NCBI GenBank assembly: GCA_033980235.1
Contig: CM067068.1
Coordinates: 1,064,501 to 1,128,500, forward strand
Direction: 5' to 3'
Source: Diadema setosum
Taxonomy: Eukaryota > Echinodermata > Echinoidea > Diadematoida > Diadematidae
Length of the DNA stretch: 64,000 nt
Part shown: piece after piece, positions 11,085-22,786 of the stretch
How positions within the stretch are numbered: the stretch's first letter is position 1
Layout of the letters: each line of letters starts with the position of its first letter
Made by a program: the position numbers and the translations under genes
Notes under the pieces: generated by a model
The model's input: only the letters and a program-made list of their open reading frames with translations
Databases searched by the model: none
Told to the model about the DNA's origin: nothing

Positions 11085-12530
11085 CTTGCATGGCCATGTA
11101 ACTACCAGGTTGCTGCTGCTGGCCTACTGGGGAGGCACTCTGGCCGTTCTGAAAGCCCAGTGGCACACCACTGGCTACTCTCCCACCAGCCAACGTGTTG
11201 GACCTCATGGCCAGGTAGCCTCTACCAGGCGGCATGTGGGAGTTGGGCCTTGCAGCAATGGAAGAACTGGAGCGCTTGGTGTTGATGTAACCCACAGGAA
11301 TATGCTGTTCTAGCCACTTGTGCTGGCCTCCCATCGTTGGTGGGAGTGGACTGTTCTTCTGGGGAGGGGTGGACCCACTGTTTAGCTCCATGCTGCCCAA
11401 CCTCCTGCGCACCTCTTGGGGAGAGATATGGTGGTTGGACTGGGTTGGGATGCTGTATGTTTCGTCCACACTTGGTGGTGGTGTGGGTGTGCACATGTAT
11501 GAGGGCTTGGCGGGGCGGGGAGGGGCCTCCATGGCATCCGAAGCCGGGCCCATGTCCCTGAACATGCTGAATGAACTATTCGACCCAATGGATGCATTCA
11601 GGTCCATTGCCGGCACAGGGTCATAGGTAGAATGTTCAAGGTCTCCGTTCGCAAAGGACTGATGCGCATTGTTTTGAGAGATCTCTTCAAAGGACCGCGC
11701 CAAGTCATCGGTGGATTTGCTGAGTGGTTCCGACGGCCTCAGGTGCGAGGGAATGGGCTGCTTTGGGGTTTTTTGAAGCGGACTTGGCAAGACATCGTAT
11801 GTGCTCTCAATTGGTGGGGACATGGGTGGAATATCATAGGTATTCTCTTGTTGGGGGTCAATATTGCCCCTCACAGGAGGCACCTGGTAGATCTCATCTG
11901 TAGTTGGAGGGGGCGGGGGTCTTGGTGGAGGTGCATCATAATTTGACTCCATGACATCGCTCTCAGTACTCTCAAACATCATGCCTGAGTTCCTTTCGCT
12001 TGACCCGCGCACAAAATCGTAAGAAGAGTTCCCGCCAGTGTCATCCGAGTTTGAAAAGGATCCTCTACTGCCTGCAGAAGAGATCTGCCTATCAAACTTG
12101 TAGCTCATGGGATCCTTTGTTCCTGGGACCACTTTATAGATGGACTCCTCCGTTCTAGGTCTCTGCGGCACAGGAGGGGCATCACTTGTCTGGGTCGGAG
12201 GTACATCATAAATATCCATACCGCCCTCAACCTGTGACACTGGTCTGGATTCCGGTGGAGAGGGCGCTGTATCACTGGGTGCGCTACTTGATGTGCTGCT
12301 CAGAGTGTCCCACTTCTTCTGATGCTGCTGCGCCTGCAAGGCGGCCGACACCTGGCCGTTGACCTTAGGAGGCAGCTGGTGGTTGGACGAGGGGTTGTCA
12401 CCCGTGTTGCACTCGTCCAGCTGGATGTACGACTCATCTCCATTTGTACGTGCGACCGGCTGGGCTGCCACCAGGGTGGTCTCTACAGGTTCTGGTGGCA
12501 GGCCGTCAGGTACATCACCAATGTCAGATA
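11085..12530 (-). CDS. GAB1: GAB exon: long disordered region with YxxP, YxxM and YxN tyrosines
   Basis: This 1446-nt exon (residues about 97-578) has an acceptor ttgacag before TA TCT at 12530 and a donor AAG/GTAGAG at 11084. It is rich in Ser, Pro and Gln and has no folded domain. Tyrosines in docking contexts are YDVP (~204), YDAP (~294), YQVP (~321), YDIP (~328), YDVL (~341), YSIP (~455), YINT (~511), YLAM (~535) and YMAM (~574). YxxP sites in GAB1 bind CRK SH2, YxxM sites bind PI3K p85 SH2, and YxN fits GRB2 SH2; those assignments come from family knowledge and motif shape. A proline segment EAPPRPAKPS (~432-441) resembles the second GRB2 SH3-binding site of GAB proteins. The exon is large and undivided. 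The frame could be read a few codons further upstream, but the acceptor and phase set the start. Confidence 0.93.
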
Positions 12531-13059
12531 CTGTCAATGCAAAAAGGAGGTAAAAGACGATGATAAGAGGATCAGTTCATGACAGGACATATGTAGTAAA
12601 TCCTCTACAGCTGCCATGTATAAAAGTTTTGTAATCACATGGGACTGTTATAAACTGTACTAAATGCCACAGACCGAAATATGGACAAATGGGAAATTTA
12701 GCTCAGCAAATCATCAATAAATCCACATAGCTTTATACTCTCTGCAACCACTGAAGGGAAGACAATCCATTTGGAGCAGGATACCAATTATCCTACGAAA
12801 AATTAGAAAGAGGAAAGTATGAAATCTAATGATTCTGACACACACAAATCATTGGACATGGCTTTAAAGATTGAAAGGAGAACATCTTGGAGTGAAGAAA
12901 GTTTTATTCTACTATGATCGAGCAAACACTGGTTTTTTTTTTTCACTGCCTGGAATGTTTCTCACCACCCTGATGATTTACTAAAGCACCAAATGCAGCA
13001 GACAAAACTGACATTCTTCAGGGTTATCTATTGTGTTAGTGAGTATCACACCGACTTGA

Positions 13060-13152
13060 TTAACCCATTGAGGACGGGCTGATTTTGCTACAGCGCGCAT
13101 TTCCCATATACCCCTGCCTGAGTATACTCCGGACTCATCCTCAACAGGTTAA
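13060..13152 (+). mobile_element. TTAA-flanked 90-bp element, copy 1 (piggyBac-like ends)
   Basis: Ends TTAA-CCCATTGAGGAC and GTCC/TCAACAGG-TTAA are imperfect inverted repeats. TTAA targets with termini beginning CC are typical of the piggyBac superfamily; too short to code for anything. Confidence 0.7.
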
Positions 13153-13447
13153 GAAGACCACATACCAGATGTCAATATTGCAACTAACTGTCTGGTCTGA
13201 ACCAGGTACGACCACAAAGTGTCACACAAAATCACTGAATTGATCAAGCATTTTGAAGCTGACAATATGAATGCACAATACATACTTCATATCAACACAT
13301 AGTGGACTACCTCTATGACGAGCATGGGATTGATTTCCGAACAAAGCACCATAGATTGGGAGTTAATTGTCAAGATGTACTAATTGTGGTGGGGGAAGGG
13401 AGGATTACTTTTTCATTTCTGGGCCCATTCAAAACAACACTTTAGCT

Positions 13448-13844
13448 TTAAAGGATGGTACAGTTTTGGTTGAGATGGGTTTCATGTTCCCACTTTTTGT
13501 GAGATGAGAAACTTCTTCTGAAGTATAAAAGAACCTACAATTCTGAGAGGAAGTTTATTTGAGGAAAATTGGTTTTGAAATGGCTGAGATATCCAAAAAC
13601 AAAGAGGTCCTAATGAAAGGGGGGACCCACCTTCTATTAGGACAACTTTGTTTTACTTTATGATATCTCAGCCATTTCAAAACCAATTTTCATCAAATAG
13701 ACTTTAAATTCCTTGTAAAAATAAACTTGAATTCATCTTAGAATAACTGTATGCTCTTTAATATTTCATAAGTGGTTTCAAATTATCTTGCAAAAAGGTG
13801 AAATCTGAATCCCCAACTCAACCAAAACTATACCATCCCTTTAA
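13448..13844. mobile_element. TTAA foldback family B, copy 1 (397 bp)
   Basis: Ends TTAA-AGGATGGTACAGTTTTGG and the complement ...CCATCCCT-TTAA. The inner arms, around GAAATGGCTGAGATATCC, are also inverted. No ORF. Four copies in the window. Confidence 0.88.
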
Positions 13845-14173
13845 AGCAATAAGGAGCATTTCACTTAGAGCTGGCCTGGGAAGAAGTTTCCTTAGATACC
13901 AGGAGATACCCTGGATGACATCAAACATTAGGTCTCTATGATATCAAGTTTTTATGTTGTAGTGTTTCTGTTTCTACTCTCGCTTGCATTATCTTGACTT
14001 TGTAATCACATAATATCAATCATATGCCCTGCCCATTATACTGATACTGGTCCCTTTGAGGAATCTTGGGTCGTTGAAAACTTCTTAATCAATAACCGGC
14101 CCAGGACAGCAAGTCATTTACTTTGACATCTATTCTTTAAACTGCATCATATAAAGTGATCATCACTGTTCCC

Positions 14174-14363
14174 TGGTTCCATGACATTTTCTCCTACGAC
14201 AATTGCTCCCATGAAACCCTACCCACAAACATAACCCTTATCCTAATCCTCATCTGCCCATCAAACTGAATCTAAAACCCTATCACACTCTTACCCTAAC
14301 CCTAAGTCCTTGGAAAAAATTACACCGGAGCAAATGTCGCAGGAGCAAACCTCGTGTCACCAT
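14174..14363 (+). mobile_element. Short TIR element with telomere-like CCCTAA units, copy 1
   Basis: Starts GGTTCCATGACATTTTCTCC and ends CAGGAGCAAACCTCGTGTCACC, which are inverted relatives. The middle holds CCCTAACCCTAAG and several ATCCTAATCC variants. Confidence 0.7.
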
Positions 14364-14829
14364 GTTCCCAAGCTCTTTACAGAAAATATCAGTTTGCAAA
14401 TTAAGCTTTAATCACACAGTTATGCAAAATTAATTTTTTGGCTAATTCAACAAAAGTCGGAATATTGGATTGTTAGTATCACCATCATTACTATCAGTCA
14501 TCACTATAAGTAGCAGTTGTAGTAGTGGTAGCAGTAGGACTAGTAGTGGATTCGCATAATTGTCACTGATCCTTTTTCTTATCTCTATTTGACACTTCAT
14601 AAATGATAGATTACAAATTTTTATGTTTACAATTTAAAATAATATAGAATGCCCATAGTGACGACATGTTTGAACAATTTCTTTTGCATCAGTCTGGGAT
14701 GAGAGAATACTGAAACAGTTGAAATGATAAATACAATGTAGTCCTCGGACCTTCCTCAGTGTGGTAAGACTAATGTCTACTCAGTAATATGCAATGTCAT
14801 ATATATATCACTTTGGTACCAGTCAAAAC

Positions 14830-15050
14830 TGGTTCCATGACATTTGCTCCTGAGACAATTGCTCCCATGAAATATCTGCACGCTAAGACAAAGTTACATA
14901 AATTCTACCTAAATACATAACCCTAACCCTAATCTTAATCCTCACATCAAACTAAACTTAAAACCCATCACAACCCTAATCCTGACCCTAAGTCCTCAGA
15001 GAAAATAAGACCAGAGAAGTTGTCGCAGGAGCAAATGTCGTGTCACCGTC
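14830..15050 (+). mobile_element. Short TIR element with telomere-like CCCTAA units, copy 2
   Basis: GGTTCCATGACATTTGCTCC at the left and the inverted GGAGCAAATGTCGTGTCACC at the right. The middle has AACCCTAACCCTAATC. It lies about 470 bp from copy 1 in the same orientation. Confidence 0.72.
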
Positions 15051-15362
15051 AAAAGTATCGACGACTGCTCTAGGGAATTACATGCTAACTGTCTACCTTT
15101 AGATTTTTGCCAGTGTGGGCATAAGAAATCTCAATAAGTAGCATGTTCAGCATAGCAATCAAAGTTTCAGGAAATCTTGTGATTACTAGAAAAGCACTCT
15201 GAGAGCACAGACCTCCAAAAAGCCAGCGACTCATATTCCATCCTTACACACATGCAATATCCCCAAACAGAAGCATTTTGTTTACGTCATTGCACGGCAC
15301 CTTGCCCGAGCAGCGCACGCGCTTCAGTGCGTGTATGTTAACCTCCAGTACGCACAGCTTGA

Positions 15363-15590
15363 GCCCCAAGTTCGTTGACCTTATATATGCCAAAAGATGA
15401 AAAATCCTTCCAAAATCCATAAAAATTCACGGATCACTACCAAAATTGAATGAGGTGTTCCTTGTGTCAATATCAACTTTTTATGCACATTTCATTTCAA
15501 TCCATACACAACCTTTCAAGTTATTTTGCAAACAGACAAACCAACGCCGATGATCACTTAACTTCCTCCTCTTGGCTGAGGTGATTATGG
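15363..15590 (+). repeat. Interspersed repeat fragment ending near TTGGCTGAGGT
   Basis: Contains GTTGACCTTATATATGCC, TTATTTTGCAAACAGACAAA, AACGCCGATGATCACTTAAC and CTCCTCTTGGCTGAGGT. This block order resembles a widespread invertebrate repeat that I recall from memory only; its class is not clear from this copy. Confidence 0.5.
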
Positions 15591-15932
15591 AATCCATCAG
15601 GATTATTTGAGAAATAGTGTGATAATTTGCACCACAGCTAGTGTCTGAACGCTGGAGCAAATAATCTCAAGATTTTCTATAGCCGAATTTAACCATCAAA
15701 CCTCACAACAGCTCTCGAACACAAGGGAAAGGGTCTTTATTTTAGCAGATTACAAACATGCGCAGTCTGGTCGACATATTATCATGATTGTAATTAGGGG
15801 GATATTTCTGTCCATAAAAACGGGCACAAAAATCTTGGTATTTGGATCATGATTGACATCTCATTAGTTTGTCTGTGAAAATGTGTATTGGCAGTTCACT
15901 TGTCACACAAGATAACATTCATTTATCTTTTA

Positions 15933-16321
15933 TTAAAGGGATCGTATAGTTTTGGTTGAGACAAAACTTCAGGTTTCTAAGATTTTTGGGTGGGATAATG
16001 AGAAACCCCTTATAAAATATGAAGAGCATGTAATTCCAAGAGGTATTCAACCTTTATTCGATGAAAATTGCTTTTGAAATGGCTCACATATCCAAAACAG
16101 AGCAATCCCAATAAAAGGTGGGACCCACCCTTTATTAGGATCACTTTGTTTTACTTTGTTTTTGGATGTCTCAGCCACTCCAAAACCAATTTGCATCTAA
16201 AGAATTTTGAATTCCTCTTATAATGATATGCTCTGTATCATTTCGTAAGTGGCTTTTTGCTATCTCGCAGAAAGTTAAAAGCCCAATCCTCATTTCCACC
16301 AATGCTATATCATCCCTTTAA
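15933..16321. mobile_element. TTAA foldback family B, copy 2
   Basis: TTAA-AGGGATCGTATAGTTTTG at the left and ATATCATCCCT-TTAA at the right, with the shared core GGTGGGACCCACC. Confidence 0.88.
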
Positions 16322-17249
16322 CCCCTCCCCCCTTCCTGTTGGTATAAATGTAGCTACTTGTATGCAACATATTTGCCTATTGCACTTTGAACAAAAGACA
16401 AACACTCATGTATATTGATTCAAAATGCACTTCTGCACTGTGTTTACTGATTTTATGGGCATGCTAACATGTAGGATATTGATTGTGCACAAAAATATGA
16501 CATCTTTCTTCCTCCTTTCCTATGGGGAGTGTGTACCCGATGTCATGCTTTATTTTGATGTTGGAATACTGCCCAGTGCTATGCAAAGAAGTATAGGAAA
16601 CTAATGTTCAAGCTGCTTGCCGGTACACAAGCTATGAGAGGAGAAACTGGATGCCATTCTAGTGCTCGTATCCCATCTAAACTTTCGGTATCGCTTGCTG
16701 CTAGAGGCTTTAAACCTCTACATCAATGCACACTTTATAAAGTGACAAATTGTTGTATGCAGGCTGGAAGGGGAAAGAAAGACTGCTATAGCATTTTTGA
16801 AAATCTGAAATCCTCTCAGCCACTGAAATGGCATTTTATACGTAAAAGTGCCAAGCGGTATGGTTCTTTATGAAATATGCATTAAACAAAACACTCAGCC
16901 TGGCAAGAACTTTAGATGAAGTGCATCTTGATCTCGTATGACCATGAAATGCAGCAACAGGCTACATCAAAGTACCTTTAGAGTTGGTAGTGAAAAGCAT
17001 GAAGGAGTTAATATTGCTGCTCATAATGCCACTGCATCAATGATTTCGTACCACCATGTTTCTTTTTCCTTCCGGTTCTTCCTCTTGCTATGGGATTATG
17101 AAGTGTCCCATCATGTAATCAATTATGCACAGTGATCCCCACTACCATAAAATCAATCTCAGTCTAAAATTAAATGGTAATATCAACACCATGAGTTGTA
17201 TTTCCCCTTTGAATAATAATTATGGTGATGATGATGAGGATGATGAAGA

Positions 17250-17286
17250 TAATAATAATAATAATGATAATTGTGATAACAATAAC

Positions 17287-17333
<47 letters not shown>

Positions 17334-17369
17334 TAATGATAATAATAATAACAACAATAATAATAATAC
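17250..17369 (+). repeat. AAT/AAC microsatellite
   Basis: About 120 bp of AAT units with AAC and GAT variants. It creates an apparent poly-Asn ORF on the plus strand and poly-Tyr on the minus strand, neither of which is a gene. Confidence 0.95.
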
Positions 17370-17727
17370 TGGTTATTTACACAGCAATACATCCACAAGC
17401 TCAAAATGCTTAGAAGTGAAAATGGAAAATGGTATAAACAGGAAACAATATACAACAAACAATATAAATGAAACAAACTCCTTACATGCAAATTTAAAGA
17501 GATATGATTTTACTTTCACTTTAAATACATCAATATACTGTGTGGTCATATGCTTTTAAGAATTGCTTTAACCTTTGATAACCAACATGCTCGTGACATG
17601 AAAACTTCAAAAGGGCACAGTGCCACATTCATGCTTAGTTACAAATGGTTACACATACGGGTATACACTGATTCAAGGCCAGTGAGTTACATATCACAAC
17701 AGTTAATAGACTGTTTAATATCTGCAC

Positions 17728-18244
17728 TAGCCTTTTGTCAAGGCCCTCTCGCTGTAATGGGCGAGCGAAGCGAGCCCAGCCGAGCGCGCCAGCGCGAGGG
17801 CCTTTTGAGATCTGCTTCACACATTATTATTCATGACACGTGAACCCTTCTGAATACTCATTTTAATGGCTTCCGATCAACCAATGGAATGGCGCGCTCC
17901 CCGCATCCTCAGCCTTGGTGTGTAAGAGTTGTGTGCTTGGTGGTCATGCCTGTTCGCATGCATCACTGACCACCCGAGGAGGTCTGCCACGGAATTCTAC
18001 ACACTCTGTGTGTAGAGTTCTGTGAGGTCTGCGGCAGCGGCGTGCATTCGCTCTATTAAAATCGGGTTCGAGCAGACAGACACGCTGATTGGACCCCGAC
18101 TTTTGCTCCCGAAATCGGGGAGCAAAAGTCGGTAATTCAAAGGGCTAACAAAAGGATGCGAAGCAGATCTCAAAAGGCCCTCGCGCAACCCCACTCAGCT
18201 GGGCTCTCTTCACCATACAGCGAGAGGGCCTTGACAAAAGGCTA
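17728..18244. mobile_element. TIR element, 517 bp, with long GC-rich arms
   Basis: Ends GCCTTTTGTCAAGGCCCTCT and its inverse, flanked by TA. Secondary inverted repeats lie inside: AGATCTGCTTC, ACACTCTGTGTGT and ACTTTTGCTCCC with their complements. Much more GC-rich than its surroundings; no ORF. Confidence 0.88.
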
Positions 18245-18796
18245 TATCTGCACCTGCTCTGAATGAACTCATTACGAGCTGTATGCAGTAGCTCTCTTTC
18301 AACGTTTCAACAGTACCAGGAATTCAGATGCATTTAGTCAGGCAATTGCCTCTTTTATGCTTCAAAATAAACCTGATGTGTAGGTGTGTAGGGGTGGGAT
18401 GCTTTACTTTTAATGATATGGGCAAGTTCAGGGTGAATATGACAAAAGGCAGTATATGAGTGAAGGCTTCCATGGAAATCAGCTGGATATCATGGTACTA
18501 GGCCATCAATGAAAAGTTTCCTAGCCATATCAGCTATAAAGCATACATGGAAAACAAGGAAGAAATTTTTCATAGTAAACAGATAAACCTCTTAATAGGC
18601 ACAAATTGATGACAATTAAAGGACTTTCAAGCTGGTTTACAGAGTCATAATGTAGAAAAGACTGCTGAGTACATAATGGTCATGTAAACTCATTTCCATG
18701 TGGTTCCTGACAGTATTGAGCCAACAAGCTTTCTAATTAACCACATAGTAGCCAATGGAAAAACTGTCATGTATAATAGCAATTGTATATTAAACA

Positions 18797-19227
18797 CAAT
18801 AGGCCCGTTCACAAACAACGAAAATCGAAATTTCAATCGCGATCTAAATTTCGATTTTTTTTTCGACCGTTCATACACAGGGAAAAATCGCACTTCGCAG
18901 CAAGGAAAGAACGATCAGTGGCCAAACTGCGCATGCGCGAATCTTGCATGACCGAAGACTGACGCCGCAGTCCCAATAGAGTTTCGCACGCGCTACGAAC
19001 GATGGGATTAAAAATATCGATTTCCGAATCTCGATCGCGCTCACACACACGACGCTTGGCAAAATAATCGCGATTATTCTGAAAAATCACACTAATAGTG
19101 CGAGTTGGATCGCGATAATTAGTGAGATTTTTCTGTCCACACTGGAAAAAATTTCGAAATTTTGATCGCGATAAGAAAATCGATTTTTAAATCGCACTTT
19201 TTCCCTTGTGTGTGAACGGGCCTATTG
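18797..19227. mobile_element. TIR element, 431 bp, CAATAGGCCCGTTCACA ends
   Basis: Perfect 17-bp inverted termini, then subterminal repeats of ATCGCGAT, AAATCGA and CGATTTTT types scattered through both halves. No coding potential. Confidence 0.88.
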
Positions 19228-20416
19228 GTTACAAAAGGGTTAATCCCTGATTACTAAAAGGTTTCTCTCATTGCCAACCTCTACTCCAGGAAGGAAGCAG
19301 TAAGTCTAAACTCGTCACAACTATCTCAGGAGCTTTTATAGAATTGGTCTAGAAAATTCTGCAGTTTCATTGGTCGAGAGCAGTGCATCAATTTTTACTG
19401 GCTGCACGTTCGATATCTAATAATCATTGTGATCACACACTTGCTATCATCTGCTATCACACACTTGTAGTGCTCAAAGAAGTTCATGCACTTAGCAAGA
19501 GATAACTAGCTGTGCATCCAGTAATAACAAGTAGCAAGAGTTTGCACACTTAACAGCACGCGTTCAAGCACCTGGTAGAGTAAAAAATGGCAAGCTATGC
19601 AACCAGTAAATCTACCGTGCATCCAGTAATTACTGATGCACGGTTGCGTCTATGGCAAGCCAAAAGCAAATGCATCCGAGTAAACTGGCCAAGCATTGTT
19701 GATTACCGCAAATATCACTAAAACAATGGATTTCTGGCAAAGATTTATCCACCATTCTATAAAACAGATGATGCACGTCTTTTCATGAGTTAACAGGAAT
19801 AGTGTGCAAGCAGTAATTACGGAATCTAGTCTAAGCCTACTAATATGCTTCACCTCATGGGTTAAACAATTCCATAGTTTCCCTTCAGCATACAATTCTG
19901 ATTGAAACACTCAGACCCGTGCACCACTTGAATACAGCCTCTTGAGACCACCAGCCTAAAACCGATTGGCTTGTATTATAGACCCATTCCTGACGGGCCT
20001 GAGAGAGTTAACTTGAAAGAGAAGGAAGACACAGGACTAACATGAGCCTGGCAAAGGAACACACATATCATCACAATCCTACATCCTCCACATACAAACA
20101 GACGTAGGGCCTAGACAAGTGTGGAAATCTCAGCAGTGCTGCAGGTGGTTCTGTGATTTTCGATAGGGGCAATCAGGGGTAGGCAAAGTGATACTATCTG
20201 TATCTCCAGCATTTGCCAGCTAAAGTTTACACGGGCTGTTATTTGCATCTGAAGGAACGCCCCCTCGGCAACAGGAAAAGGGTAAAATGCCTGCGACTCT
20301 CGTAGTAATAGGTTACCATGGCAACTGCAAAACACTCGCTGATGTTGTGCTGCTCCTGCACTAAAACTTAGTCTGTGAAAGCCAATTTTGGATCAGTGGA
20401 GCTTAATGAGAAATGC

Positions 20417-20441
20417 ATATATATATATATATATATATATA
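20417..20441. repeat. TA microsatellite
   Basis: About 12 TA units. Confidence 0.95.
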
Positions 20442-22688
20442 CATCCTTCAGATTTAGCTGTCATGTCAATCAGTCCATATAAACATAACAAAAAGACTAA
20501 ATCATTCACTAATTCCTGCACAAGTATTATTAGCTCAGAAATTGATATGTGAATGTACAAGTTTTTCCCATGTAGATTACAAAGCTGTTCCTATTTGTAT
20601 GATATGGGGCAGCTGCTATTACTATTTTCTTATATGCTAGCGAGAGGAATCCACGGCCACATAGAGTTTCTTGATTGTTTGTTTTTTGTGATCATTTTCA
20701 AAAGAAGTTGACATGTAAGCAGTAAATGCACTAAGCCACGTTGTACAGTGTATGCCAAGTGGTTTTATGATTAGCAAAATGTGACATATGCAAAAAAGTC
20801 AGATGCATCACCTTCAGCTACACCGCCTAATTACTACACGATGAAGGTCTTATACTGGAAACGGCAGACGGACGTGTTACTTGCAAATTCTTATAACGTA
20901 CACTTTGTTGTATGTATCTGTATATGGCCAATATTCAAATCAAGAGGCTGCCACTGATTTGCTGAATCTACAACTTTCTCTCATTTCATTTTTTTTTAAT
21001 GAAATAGAATTTATCCACAAAGATATCCAAACTCCACATACATTATTTCAAAACCATTTCATCATTCATGAATGTGTCCCATACGTGGGGCACTGTTCTT
21101 TCATTGTATGAGATGTTGAAGACTGTCCCTTTCCATTCATTTTTTTTTTTTTTTTTTTTTTTGTGGTACAGTCCACATTTGAAAATCTGCTCGGGGACTT
21201 TCATACAGGGAAAAAAAGGGAAGAATAAGTTCATATTTCAATATATCATGAATATTCTGCCTCATTTCATGAATATCATCAGCACCACAGGTAGAATGTT
21301 ATAAAGCCCTTCTTTCTGGTTCACAAAACATGATACCCAGAGTGAAATACAATTTTTAAGCCTTCTTCTCATACTTGATGTAGAACATTGCATGAGTAGG
21401 TATGATCAGTAGGCTGCTGCTCTTGTTGCTATCAGTTATGAGGCCAACAGTAGCCATTACAGGCAGTAAAATGAAATGAGAGAAAGATATGAAGGTTTTA
21501 TTGCTACACGACTAGGAGGTACAGTATACTTGTAATACAGGGTAAAACTTCGTACAACTGCCATCATTTGCACAGAATGCCTACTTGAAGTAAAACGAGG
21601 TTGTTAGCTGGTGGCCTGCAAAAGACATTTGGATGCCATCTGCTGTAAAGTCTGCTCAACATTCAAGGAACTTTTTAAAATAGACATGAGCAAACGCAAG
21701 CAAACAGAATGGTATGAAGTTCATCAGACGTCACAACAAGTTTAGAGTTTCATGTTTTTCTCAGAACAGTGATATCAATGAAACTAGATATGAAAATTAA
21801 ATGAGTTTATAACATCATACTTCAAAATTATTTAACTGTGATATGAGCTGCACCGGATGCATGTGCATTAGACAAGGAAATTTGCACAAAAAAAAAAAAA
21901 ATTTCAGATCATGTTTATTTGCTTGTTTGTGTGTGTTTGACGATTACAGCCATAATCCACATTGTTCATTAGTAGTCCTAACCAGCTATGATTCACAGGG
22001 TTCCAAACCTCGACAAACCGAACCCCCTGATTACAAGTTAATACTACAAGCATGCAAGAGAGAAACAAAAACACATTCATGAAAAACTCATCCAACACTT
22101 CACTCATAGTAAAACATATTCTGAAGGGGAAAAAAAGAAAAAAAAATACTTTTGTCTAAAATGGGAAAACTTATCTTTTTATGCTGGATAAAATCTTAGA
22201 AACTAAGCATTTGCCTTTTTCATTTTACAGCAATATTTTCTCACTTTTGATGAAAAAAAAGAAGAAGCACAACTATACTAAATATGGTACAAACAGACTA
22301 ATTGGCGACACTGTGGATTATGCTTTTTCAGGTACAATGTAACTCCATAACTATTGATACAGAAGAATGAGAGTCCTTATTGGCCCCAGCAATTCACTAC
22401 AATGACCTCAAAGAGAGCACTGGGAGGCAATACCACATAGAGATTTACCCCTAGTAAGATTCTCACCCTTTCAGTCTGAGGAAAAGAAAAAGAAAAAAAA
22501 AAAAGTCAGAAAGGGAAATCCCCTTCTGGCTTGTCGAATGTGGCAAGGCATTGTTGACGAGATGGGAGATCCCCTTGTGGTGCCCAGAATCTCAGGCATG
22601 TATACAATGGAGCTACACCTCCTGCGTCAGTAATGGAATGAGGTGTAGGTATTTGTGTTAGTGACTTCCCTCTTTACCAGGGGGGAGA

Positions 22689-22786
22689 GATATATACTCT
22701 GTGATATATACTCTGTGATATATACTCTGTGATATATACTCTGTGATATATACTCTGTGATATATACTCTGTGATATATACTCTGT
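22689..22786. repeat. 14-bp minisatellite, 7 exact copies
   Basis: Seven tandem copies of GATATATACTCTGT with no mismatch, 98 bp in all. Confidence 0.95.

Noticed and set aside
11318..11946. Plus-strand ORFs opposite the large GAB exon
   Set aside because: Antisense shadows of the GAB coding exon.
17125..17559. 144-codon plus-strand ORF with a long poly-Asn tract
   Set aside because: It is the AAT/AAC microsatellite read in one frame; the flanks show no domain and no splice sites that fit.
18061..18080. GGTTCGAGC motif like a tRNA B box
   Set aside because: Lies within the TIR element at 17728-18244, with no A box at the right distance.
22689..22786. Short regular repeats that might suggest a CRISPR-like array
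   Set aside because: The units are contiguous with no spacers, in eukaryotic intron DNA: a minisatellite.
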